From assembly GCA_965224285.1 (NCBI GenBank), contig OZ245043.1, positions 5,118,934-5,182,933 on the forward strand: a stretch of 64,000 nucleotides of DNA, given 5' to 3'. Origin of the DNA: JAJCYK01 sp965224285 (GTDB lineage: Bacteria > Bacteroidota > Bacteroidia > Cytophagales > Cyclobacteriaceae). Position 1 is the first letter of the stretch; each line of letters opens with the position of its first letter. Positions 27,079 through 34,757 of this stretch are shown piece by piece. Made by a program: the position numbers and the translations under genes. The notes under the pieces are model-generated. The model was not told the DNA's origin, ran no database searches, and saw only the letters and a list, made by a program, of their open reading frames with translations.

Positions 27079-27666
27079 TTATTTGATATTATACTGAAAC
27101 TTAAAATGAACTACCACATCATCACGGGTTTTAATCTGTCCGAACATGGCAGTGGGAGGTTCCATACCAAAATCACTCATTTTCAGAGGATGGCTGCCTG
27201 AGAAAACCATCTGACCATCTTTCATACTGGCAATTAATTTAACTTCCACGGCCTGCTCTTGTCCGGCCATACTCAGAATTCCAGATGACTGAAGGTTTAG
27301 ATTACCATCCTTTTTGTTTAGAATTTTAGCGGGCTCAGTCTGACGGAAGGTTACAAAAGGGTTGTCCTCCGCTTTAAAAGCATCCTTTATTTTATTGTTC
27401 ATGGAAGCACCCCTGCCCCCATCCATAGTTTCTACCGCCACTTTAAAGGAAAACTCCTGTAAAAGATCCGGCCCGTCGGGGTTTATGCTGATTTGCGCTG
27501 GTAGTTCGGTAATATCCTTGGCAACCACCTCCCAATCGTGTAGAGTCGAGGTCCCGGTTATACTAACTTCAGGTGAAGCATTCTCATTGATCTCCAATTG
27601 CTGTGTTTGCGCACAGACATACACACTGGAAATAATCCAGGTTATTACTATTAATCTAAATTTCAT
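27079..27666 (-). CDS. YceI-family periplasmic protein
   Basis: Start taken at the ATG at 27666 (195 residues), where a signal peptide begins (MKFRLIVITWIISSVYVCAQ). The YceI lipocalin-like beta-barrel pattern is clear: ITGTSTLHDWEVVAK, VAVETMDGGRGASMNNKIKD, NPFVTFRQTEPAKI and GILSMAGQEQAVEVKL. These proteins bind polyisoprenoids or quinone-like amphiphiles in the periplasm. It is the first gene of the minus-strand run that continues with the SUMF1-like gene and apbE. Confidence 0.9.
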   Translation of the reverse strand: MKFRLIVITWIISSVYVCAQTQQLEINENASPEVSITGTSTLHDWEVVAKDITELPAQISINPDGPDLLQEFSFKVAVETMDGGRGASMNNKIKDAFKAEDNPFVTFRQTEPAKILNKKDGNLNLQSSGILSMAGQEQAVEVKLIASMKDGQMVFSGSHPLKMSDFGMEPPTAMFGQIKTRDDVVVHFKFQYNIK

Positions 27667-27930
27667 AGGAGTAAAACTGTGGTTTACCATAATCTCTTAG
27701 AGCAAGTTTACAAATTACAAATGATTTGCCAATCCGGCAACGGTCATTTTAGCTTAGGCTTCGGTAAAAGCCAGACTCAGCAACTATTAACAAATATCAT
27801 GCTGAAAAACCTCAAGCCATATTGTTTTCCCAACTCTCGGCTGATCATCAACTTAGGAACATTGGAATTAATCAAAGGATTTCATACATTCTGCCCTGTC
27901 AATTGAACACCACCACTAAAACACATAATA

Positions 27931-28479
27931 ATGGTCGCAGTTATCATCTTAGTATTACTAGGGCTTATCATACTTTGGGGGGTTGCTGTTTATAATAGAC
28001 TGATCAAGCACAAAAACCTGGTAGAAGAAGGCTGGAGCGGCATAGACGTTCAGCTTAAACGACGCACAGATTTAATTCCCAACCTGTTGGAAACCGTTAA
28101 GGGATATGCCAAGCATGAGGAAGATCTATTCAAAAAAGTAACCGAGCTGAGATCTCGAAGTATAAAAGCTGAAACCGTAGCGGAACAAAGCCGGGCGGAA
28201 GCGGATTTATCCCAATCCCTGTTAAAATTATTTGCAGTAGCGGAGAACTATCCGGAACTGAAGGCAGATCAAAATTTCAGAGAATTGCAACGAGAGCTTT
28301 CTCAGCTTGAAGAACAGATCCAAATGGCCAGACGATACTATAATGGAACCGCCAGGGACTACAACATAGTAGTTGAATCATTCCCTTCCAACCTGGTGGC
28401 CAGTGGGTTCAACTTTGATAAAGCTGACTATTTTGAGATTGATGAAACTCAACGCGAAGTGCCTGAAGTAAAATTTTAG
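27931..28479 (+). CDS. lemA: LemA-family membrane protein
   Basis: The 182 residues have one membrane helix at 2-22 and the LemA signature of a long helical bundle: VYNRLIKHKNLVEEGWSGID, RRTDLIPNLLETVKGYAKHE, a central E/K-rich helix and YYNGTARDYNIVVESFPSNL. LemA proteins expose helical domains in the periplasm or cytoplasm and are regularly next to TPM or DUF2207 proteins. The DUF2207 gene starts 3 bp downstream, so the pair is one operon. Confidence 0.95.
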   Translation: MVAVIILVLLGLIILWGVAVYNRLIKHKNLVEEGWSGIDVQLKRRTDLIPNLLETVKGYAKHEEDLFKKVTELRSRSIKAETVAEQSRAEADLSQSLLKLFAVAENYPELKADQNFRELQRELSQLEEQIQMARRYYNGTARDYNIVVESFPSNLVASGFNFDKADYFEIDETQREVPEVKF

Positions 28480-28482
28480 CAC

Positions 28483-30405
28483 ATGCGATGGGGTATATTA
28501 TTGGGGTTGGCTTTGTTTTGGGGCCATAGCTCTGGGGGGCAACCCCAGGATGAACGAATTCTTAATTACTTCAGTGATATCGTAGTAAATGAAGACGGTA
28601 CCATGTTGGTGAGAGAAACCATAAAGGTACGGAGTAATGGAGAACAGATTCGCAGGGGGATTTATCGCAGTTTTCCAGTTCTTTATAAAGATCGCCTGGG
28701 AAATAACATAAAAGTAAGGTTTCATGTTGAAGAAGTATTAAAAGACGGCATATCAGAGCCTTTCCATATAAAAAAGGAGGGTCGAAATATCAACCTGTAT
28801 ATCGGTGATGCCGGCGAATACCTGAACCCTGATATATATACCTATGAGATCGTTTATTCCACCAATCGACAATTGGGTTATTTCGATGAGTATGATGAAC
28901 TATATTGGAATGCCATCGGGACAGGTTGGAGTTTTCCCATAGATTCGGCATCGGCGTTGATAGCGCTACCGGAGGATGCTGAAATTCTGCAATATCAAGC
29001 CTACTCCGGCCCTCAGGGTAGTACTAGTTGTGGTTGTACTATCAGGCAAATAAGTGATTCAAAATTGAAAGTGAGTATGAATGACGGTCTCAAGGCGAAT
29101 GAAGGGTTGACGGTAGCAGTGGGATGGCCTAAAGGTGTGGTGAGCGCCCCCACTTTAGAAGATCGCCTTGGATGGTTTTTTCGGGATAATCAGGCGGCTT
29201 TATACGGGATGGGGGGATTGGTAGTGGTATTCTTGTATTATTTATATGCCTGGTTAATGGTGGGAAAAGATCCAGATGAAGGAGTGATCGTGCCATTGTT
29301 TAAAAATCCGCATGATTTAAGCCCTGCTGCGGTCCGTTATATAATGAACATGGGATTCGATAATCAGGCATTTGCTGCCACGTTGATAAGCCTGGCAGTA
29401 AAAGGCGCTATTCGTATAACAGAAAAATCCAAAGTTTATACCCTGCACAAGGTGGAACCCAAGCCCGATAATCTTTCAACTGGAGAAATGATGGTGTTAA
29501 ACAAGCTATTGGGTTCGAAAAACAGCCTGAAATTAAGTAATAAGAATCATTCCACTATCAACAGCGCTGTTAGCGCTCTGAAGGGGAGATTAAAAACAGA
29601 CTTTCAGAAGAAATATTTTTTGCTGAACCGCAAGTGGGTCATTCCAGGCGCGCTACTTACCGCGGTCACCTTGGGAGTGATGTTTTTGAGCTCTGAAATT
29701 GAAACCAATGGCGATGAGTTCGGTATCATATTGTGGTTGTCAATCTGGTCAGTGGCCTGTGCCGGGCTGGTCACCGCTACCATTGCTGCCTGGAAGAATG
29801 TTATCACTCATGGCTGGTCTCAAATTGGTGCGGCTATTTTTATGAGCCTGTTCTCTCTTCCATTCCTGGGCGCCGAGCTACTGGTAGTCTGGCTATCCGG
29901 GGTACAATTACCCTGGATACTATTGGCCATTGGATTGGCGCTTTTGTTGATCAATATTCTTTTTTATCAGTGGTTAAAAGCTCCCACCTTATTCGGCCGT
30001 CAGGTGATGGATAAATTGGAAGGATTTAAACTGTATCTCTCCAAAGCAGAAAAATACCGGCTAAATTGGCTCAATCCACCAGACAAAACTCCCCAGCATT
30101 TTGAGCAGCTGCTGCCGTTTGCCATGGCTCTTGGTGTGGCCCATGAATGGGGTGAGCAATTTGAAGAGGCCTTACTAAGCGCTGGGAGGGAAGGAAAGAA
30201 TTATCAACCCAGTTGGTATAGTGGAAACAATTGGAATGACATGCGCACGTCGCGATTCACTAATGATCTGAGTTCGTCATTTTCAAAGGCTGTTGCCAGT
30301 TCCACCAGGCCTCCTGGTTCAAGTTCCTCTGGTGGAGGAGGTTTCTCAAGCGGTGGCGGATCTTCTGGAGGCGGCGGCGGTGGCGGCGGTGGAGGAGGCT
30401 GGTAA
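28483..30405 (+). CDS. DUF2207 membrane protein with glycine-rich tail
   Basis: The 640 residues have a signal peptide (about 1-20), the N-terminal DUF2207 beta domain (ILNYFSDIVVNEDGTMLVRE and EYDELYWNAIGTGWSFPID), a membrane helix near 235-257, and a cytoplasmic part (FDNQAFAATLISLAVKGAI) interrupted by a cluster of membrane helices (385-500). The last 30 residues are almost pure Gly/Ser ending in Trp, a tail common in this family. The family is partnered with LemA, and here the two are 3 bp apart. Molecular function is unknown; a role in envelope maintenance is assumed. Confidence 0.9.
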   Translation: MRWGILLGLALFWGHSSGGQPQDERILNYFSDIVVNEDGTMLVRETIKVRSNGEQIRRGIYRSFPVLYKDRLGNNIKVRFHVEEVLKDGISEPFHIKKEGRNINLYIGDAGEYLNPDIYTYEIVYSTNRQLGYFDEYDELYWNAIGTGWSFPIDSASALIALPEDAEILQYQAYSGPQGSTSCGCTIRQISDSKLKVSMNDGLKANEGLTVAVGWPKGVVSAPTLEDRLGWFFRDNQAALYGMGGLVVVFLYYLYAWLMVGKDPDEGVIVPLFKNPHDLSPAAVRYIMNMGFDNQAFAATLISLAVKGAIRITEKSKVYTLHKVEPKPDNLSTGEMMVLNKLLGSKNSLKLSNKNHSTINSAVSALKGRLKTDFQKKYFLLNRKWVIPGALLTAVTLGVMFLSSEIETNGDEFGIILWLSIWSVACAGLVTATIAAWKNVITHGWSQIGAAIFMSLFSLPFLGAELLVVWLSGVQLPWILLAIGLALLLINILFYQWLKAPTLFGRQVMDKLEGFKLYLSKAEKYRLNWLNPPDKTPQHFEQLLPFAMALGVAHEWGEQFEEALLSAGREGKNYQPSWYSGNNWNDMRTSRFTNDLSSSFSKAVASSTRPPGSSSSGGGGFSSGGGSSGGGGGGGGGGGW

Positions 30406-30407
30406 AT

Positions 30408-30923
30408 TTAAAAGGTCTTGATCCAATCAATATCCAGCTTAAAAGGGCCGACTTGCTGGTCACTGATGAGTATCCCTATTTGACTTACTTTGGCCGGCTC
30501 CAATACCGGTGCGTCCGGAAGCACCAGGCCACGGAAAGTAGGTTGAAACAATTTGAATGGAAGTTCAATCTCCTGCCAATAGTTAGTGGATTGAAACGGT
30601 AACATATAACTCACGCCGTCCAGAAAGGGGTCGGTTCGCAGTTTAAATTTATATTTCTTGCTGCCGCGGGCTCGTATTATTATACCATTTGCCGACTGTA
30701 AAGGATTGATCAGGCATCGTACTGAAGCAAATCCAGATTCATTAGTTAAGGTTATCTCACCTTCGAATGTGGCATATTTTTTATTGTTCCACTTTAGCTG
30801 TCCTGAGCTATTCCCGCCCATCACCTGATCATCAACCTTTTCCCAGCGTTTTACCTGTGCCGGACTATCAAAATCAAAAAGCAAAACTTCACCGGTTGAG
30901 CTGGTTAATTTATCCAATTCCAT
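30408..30923 (-). CDS. CIA30-family protein
   Basis: A 171-residue protein with the CIA30 pattern (complex I intermediate-associated protein 30; a galactose-binding-like beta sandwich): LLFDFDSPAQVKRWEKVDDQ followed by VMGGNSSGQLKW, GFASVRCLINP, and WQEIELPFKLFQPTFRGLVL, ending VGPFKLDIDWIKTF. In bacteria the family is not shown to assemble complex I; binding of a ligand or protein is the likely role. No signal peptide. It is convergent with the DUF2207 gene. Confidence 0.88.
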   Translation of the reverse strand: MELDKLTSSTGEVLLFDFDSPAQVKRWEKVDDQVMGGNSSGQLKWNNKKYATFEGEITLTNESGFASVRCLINPLQSANGIIIRARGSKKYKFKLRTDPFLDGVSYMLPFQSTNYWQEIELPFKLFQPTFRGLVLPDAPVLEPAKVSQIGILISDQQVGPFKLDIDWIKTF

Positions 30924-31275
30924 TTGCTAATCATGGTTCATTATACCTATAACCATGAATAGAATAAAAGGTTTTACCCTACTTTGAATTTTCCGGCTGC
31001 CAGTGCTTACATCTCCATAAACGGCCGAACAGGGTAGACTTTCAATAGAATCAAATTTTTGCACCTACAGCGCTTTACTGGGTACTTTTCTGGATATATC
31101 AGAATATTTTCATGCTCGTAGAGCTTCTAGCATGAATTTTGATTAAATGCTATAACCAATTAGTATTCAAAACATTACATATATGATTTAGAATTATAAT
31201 ATGAACTAATAAACACCGGCAGAACCACTAATTTTAAAGTAACCAGACTAATCAGGTAAACCAAAATTTGAAATC
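30924..31275. other. Intergenic region without recognisable gene
   Basis: These 352 bp between divergent CIA30 and DUF6340 genes hold no convincing frame. A weak stem CATGCT...AGCATG lies near 31111-31134 without a T-run, so it is not a normal terminator. Both promoters must be here, but I cannot place either. Confidence 0.4.
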
Positions 31276-32340
31276 ATGAAACGAATACATACTATTTATT
31301 ATTTACTGGTGGTTCTTTTGACCTGCTGGGCTTGCGGGGGGCCAAGGACAGTTACCCTTAACTCCATGAGGCCGGCCGAAATAACCTTGCCATCTGATAT
31401 AAAAACCCTGCTGATTGTAGACAGAAGTGATTACAAAAAAGGGGCAGTGAATATTATAGAAGGGATTCTAACCGGCGAGGTACCCGGAGAAGATAAATCA
31501 GGCGCTCAGTCATTACTTAATAGCCTTCAGAATCAATTGGGGTTTTCCTCCAGATTCAATGTTAGAATAGCTTCGGAGCGACTGAAGGGTAACAGCCTCA
31601 CTGCTGCTTTTCCCGATCAATTATCCTGGGAGGAGATAGATATTTTGACTAAAAAGTATCAGGCAGATGCTGTGGTTTCACTGGAGATTTTTGATACAGA
31701 TTTCATTATAACCCGAGGGCGCAAGAACATCAAGGAAAAAGTAGGAGATCGAGAGGTAGAAGTTTTAAAGTATTATGCTCAAGGTGTTGGTAATATCACT
31801 ATAGGGATACGCCTCTATGACGCTCATGCACGAACCATAGTTGATCAGCAACTGCTTAGAAATAGTAACACCTGGGAGGCTTATGGCAACAGTGCCGCGG
31901 AAGCCATTGCACAGCTGGTTTCTAAGGGTGAGGCTACCCGCTTCCTGAGTAATGCGGTAGGCTCAGATTATGCCTACAAGGTAGCACCCATGCCAGTGAG
32001 AATAAGACGTCACTTCAGAGGTAAATCCAAGCGGTCACCTGAATTGGAACAGGGCACCCGCTATGCCGATGTGGCCCAATGGGATGAAGCAATTGAAGTT
32101 TGGAAAAGTGGCCTGGATCGAGTGCGCCGGGACAAGGATGCCGGATTTTTAGCCTACAATATTGCCATAGGTTATGAAGTGCTGGGGGATTTTGATAGCG
32201 CTTTATCCTGGGCGGAAACTTCATATACCCGCTATGGTAATAAGGATGCCCGGAATTATGTGAACCTTATGCGCCGACGGATCCGAGCCGAGGAGTTAGC
32301 ACGCCAACAGATGGAACTGGGCTATCACCAAGAGGAATAA
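31276..32340 (+). CDS. DUF6340-family lipoprotein with C-terminal TPR
   Basis: The 354 residues start with a lipoprotein signal (about 1-19; lipobox TCWAC with GG following). The first 230 residues follow the DUF6340 pattern (PAEITLPSDIKTLLIVDRSD, and YQADAVVSLEIFDTDF). The end contains a TPR-like pair: EQGTRYADVAQWDEAIEVW and AYNIAIGYEVLGDFDSALSW. Outer-membrane or periplasmic localisation is expected; function is unknown. A strong terminator follows. Confidence 0.85.
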   Translation: MKRIHTIYYLLVVLLTCWACGGPRTVTLNSMRPAEITLPSDIKTLLIVDRSDYKKGAVNIIEGILTGEVPGEDKSGAQSLLNSLQNQLGFSSRFNVRIASERLKGNSLTAAFPDQLSWEEIDILTKKYQADAVVSLEIFDTDFIITRGRKNIKEKVGDREVEVLKYYAQGVGNITIGIRLYDAHARTIVDQQLLRNSNTWEAYGNSAAEAIAQLVSKGEATRFLSNAVGSDYAYKVAPMPVRIRRHFRGKSKRSPELEQGTRYADVAQWDEAIEVWKSGLDRVRRDKDAGFLAYNIAIGYEVLGDFDSALSWAETSYTRYGNKDARNYVNLMRRRIRAEELARQQMELGYHQEE

Positions 32341-32345
32341 TGATC

Positions 32346-32381
32346 AAGGGCCAGCTCTTAATTTTGAGCCGGCCTTTTTTT
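32346..32381 (+). terminator. Rho-independent terminator after the DUF6340 gene
   Basis: GGCCAGCTC (32349-32357) pairs with GAGCCGGCC (32366-32374) with one A/C mismatch and an 8-base loop, followed by seven T. It begins 6 bp after the stop codon. Confidence 0.85.
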
Positions 32382-32501
32382 CTCATCACGGCTTAACTAT
32401 TTCATGATCATGGGTCGAAGTAATTCATACCCCAATTGGGAAGGCTATACTTCCGGTATCTAAAATCTATTTTCCCGGAATTCAGATGCCGTTAAATCCA
32501 T

Positions 32502-33323
32502 TCAGGAATCCAGGCTGCGGGCGCTTTGGTCGTCTTGCTTCAGGTTGGCAAATTGAGGGGAGGAATCAATATCGGCACGGCCTACTTCCAGGATTTTCTC
32601 ATTTGGTACTTTTTTTAAGGGGGTGTAGCCGGGGTGATGAGATTCCTTGAAAGGATCGTTAGTGGCCTTATTGTAGCAACATATCATAGACCAGCGACTA
32701 TGGTCGGAGTGATTGGCTGCTGAGGCATGGAGCAAATTGCAATGGAAAAACAGGGCATCCCCCGGTTCCATCTCACAGTGCACTTTTTTTAAAGTTTTGG
32801 ATGCTTCCATTACTCTTTCCCGATCAGCACCTGCCTGTTCACCACTGAGAACATGATTGATGCGTCCCATTCTATGCGAACCCGCTAATACCTGCAGACA
32901 TCCGTTTTCCATCGTAGCCCGGTCAACAGCAATCATAACACTGCATAGATCGGGAAATAATAGTCCGTTTTGATACCAGTAACCATAATCCTGGTGCCAG
33001 GCCCAGGCTCCACCTATTTTAGCATCTTTTAAGACCATTTTGGAGTGATAGTGATAGACTTCACCTTCCAGTAATTGCTCGACTTTGTCCACCAGCTTAT
33101 GGCAGCGGGCAAACATGCCATAGATTCCATCCCCGGGGTGATTCCACAAGGAGAGACGTACAGGGTTTCCTTCTCCATCATCCATATCCGCTGCAGCCAG
33201 GTCTAATGCCTTATCGGTGTGAGCTCTTTGGCTTAATAGTTTAATTTCTTCCTCAGTAAACAATTTAGGATAGTGAAGATATCCTTGCTCATGATAAAGT
33301 GCGATCTGGTTATTGGTGAACAT
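32502..33323 (-). CDS. Phytanoyl-CoA dioxygenase-family Fe(II)/2-oxoglutarate oxygenase
   Basis: The 273 residues form a PhyH-type double-stranded beta helix. The iron ligands are H110 and D112 (AWAWHQDYGYWY) and H199 (LFFHCNLLHASAANHS); R210 (SRW) is in the position that binds 2-oxoglutarate. The N-terminal IALYHEQGYLHYPKLFTEEE is the usual start of the family. It hydroxylates an unactivated carbon; substrate unknown. No signal peptide. It is 2 bp downstream of the MBL-fold gene on the same strand and probably co-transcribed. Confidence 0.92.
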   Translation of the reverse strand: MFTNNQIALYHEQGYLHYPKLFTEEEIKLLSQRAHTDKALDLAAADMDDGEGNPVRLSLWNHPGDGIYGMFARCHKLVDKVEQLLEGEVYHYHSKMVLKDAKIGGAWAWHQDYGYWYQNGLLFPDLCSVMIAVDRATMENGCLQVLAGSHRMGRINHVLSGEQAGADRERVMEASKTLKKVHCEMEPGDALFFHCNLLHASAANHSDHSRWSMICCYNKATNDPFKESHHPGYTPLKKVPNEKILEVGRADIDSSPQFANLKQDDQSARSLDS

Positions 33324-33325
33324 AA

Positions 33326-34144
33326 TCAGGCTTTTTTCAGCATATTATACATTCCTTCGATGTTTAGAGGCAGCCATTCCTGGTAATTGCCAAAATGCGA
33401 AAATTCCGGCAGTTTTATAGATTGCTTCATTTCCTCTAGTGATTGGCCTTGATCTATTGCTTTGGCCACCGCTTTCCTCAAGGCTTCAAAGTAACGACGA
33501 TGCTCCGCCACATCCTCTTTAGTTCCTAATTCACCATGACCCGGGGCCACGATATCAAAGTCCAGCTGCTCAACTTTTTCTAAAGCCTGGATCCATTGCG
33601 GCATGTGACCATCGCTCAAATCTCGGTATGGAAGCCGGTCTACCGTAATAAAATCCACTACAAATACGGTTCGTTCTTCGGGAAAAAGCATAGCAATACA
33701 ATTGTCCCCATGCGACTTGCCTGGATAAAACAATTCAACGGTTTTATCACCGGTTTTAAGAGTGTAATGGTCACTGAAAGTAATACTAGGTAGAGGAACG
33801 TTTCGATTTTCCCGCTGGATAGCCTTTTTTGTAAGCTCGTGAGCGATTACTTCCACTTGATCGCCAAATACCTGACCTCCAGAAATATGATCAGCATGAT
33901 CGTGGCTGTAAATCAAATGTGTTACTGGTTTATTAAAGCGACTCTTCAACTCTTTCTTCAACCAGGTCGAAGCTTCCATACTAATGGGATCTGTCATCAC
34001 AATACCATCACCGGTAACCAGAAAGACCGCGTAATGGGCATTGAACTGGAATCGATACAGATCACCTTTGATTTGAGTGATGGCAGTGGTTTGACCATAG
34101 GTCATGGTACCAATAAACAATACCAACGCGTTGGTTATACCCAA
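33326..34144 (-). CDS. Secreted metallo-beta-lactamase-fold hydrolase
   Basis: The 272 residues are counted from a TTG at 34144. The motif SHDHADHISGG gives the first zinc site, YPGKSHGDNCIAMLFPEE supplies the next His, and PGHGELG and the remaining pattern fit class B3/quinohaemoprotein-associated MBL-fold proteins. The segment ALVLFIGTMTYGQ right after the TTG looks like a signal peptide. Two ATG codons lie just upstream in the same frame but are followed by a TGA, so the TTG start, or a recent loss of the original start, must be assumed. Substrate unknown. Confidence 0.85.
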   Translation of the reverse strand: MGITNALVLFIGTMTYGQTTAITQIKGDLYRFQFNAHYAVFLVTGDGIVMTDPISMEASTWLKKELKSRFNKPVTHLIYSHDHADHISGGQVFGDQVEVIAHELTKKAIQRENRNVPLPSITFSDHYTLKTGDKTVELFYPGKSHGDNCIAMLFPEERTVFVVDFITVDRLPYRDLSDGHMPQWIQALEKVEQLDFDIVAPGHGELGTKEDVAEHRRYFEALRKAVAKAIDQGQSLEEMKQSIKLPEFSHFGNYQEWLPLNIEGMYNMLKKA

Positions 34145-34333
34145 TATTGTTCACATCATTTTGGCGCCGTTTTAAAGCTTTATTCGATTAATTTAATACA
34201 TATTTCCACCATTTAATAACGGCGACCTGACAATATAGCTGGTGCTTGGTTCAATCCATTCTTAGAACATATAATCGGATTGCATTTGCCACTGGAAATC
34301 ACTAACTTATTTACAAACTCAACAGTTAATACC

Positions 34334-34756
34334 ATGGCATTAATCAAAAAATTAAACAAGTGGGCTAACTCCCATACCTCTTTGCCCTTGGATGCAATTC
34401 GTATCTTATTAGGCGCCTTTTTGATCTATAAGGGTATTAATTTCACCGCGCATAGTGATTATCTGTATGAAATTCTAAATCCTCTGGATGAGTATATTGG
34501 GACAGTCATGATCGTTCATTATGTCACTATGGCCCATTTGGCTGGTGGTATTCTGATCGTGATCGGATTAATCACCAGAATGGCGATCTTGGTACAGATA
34601 CCGGCCCTGTTGGGAGCTATATTTATAAATTTTATTGGCGAAATGAGTTCTACCAACTTAATCATGGCTCTGGTAGTATTTGCATTATGTTTATTTTTTC
34701 TGGTCTATGGCTCCGGTAAGCACAGTGTGGATTATGCCTTGAAAATGCAGATGTAA
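34334..34756 (+). CDS. DoxX-like membrane protein
   Basis: Start at the ATG at 34334 (140 residues). Four hydrophobic helices and the pattern DAIRILLGAFLIYKGINFTA followed by AHLAGGILIVIGLITR fit the DoxX family of small inner-membrane oxidoreductase-associated proteins. The exact role is unknown. It is divergent from the MBL-fold gene and convergent with the large PVC-type gene. Confidence 0.82.
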   Translation: MALIKKLNKWANSHTSLPLDAIRILLGAFLIYKGINFTAHSDYLYEILNPLDEYIGTVMIVHYVTMAHLAGGILIVIGLITRMAILVQIPALLGAIFINFIGEMSSTNLIMALVVFALCLFFLVYGSGKHSVDYALKMQM

Positions 34757-34757
34757 T

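Noticed and set aside
27667..27930. A 75-codon plus-strand frame between yceI and lemA
   Set aside because: No credible start, no domain, and it overlaps the 5' end of the divergent yceI gene.
31111..31134. Stem CATGCT...AGCATG as a terminator
   Set aside because: No T-run follows, and it lies far from any gene end.
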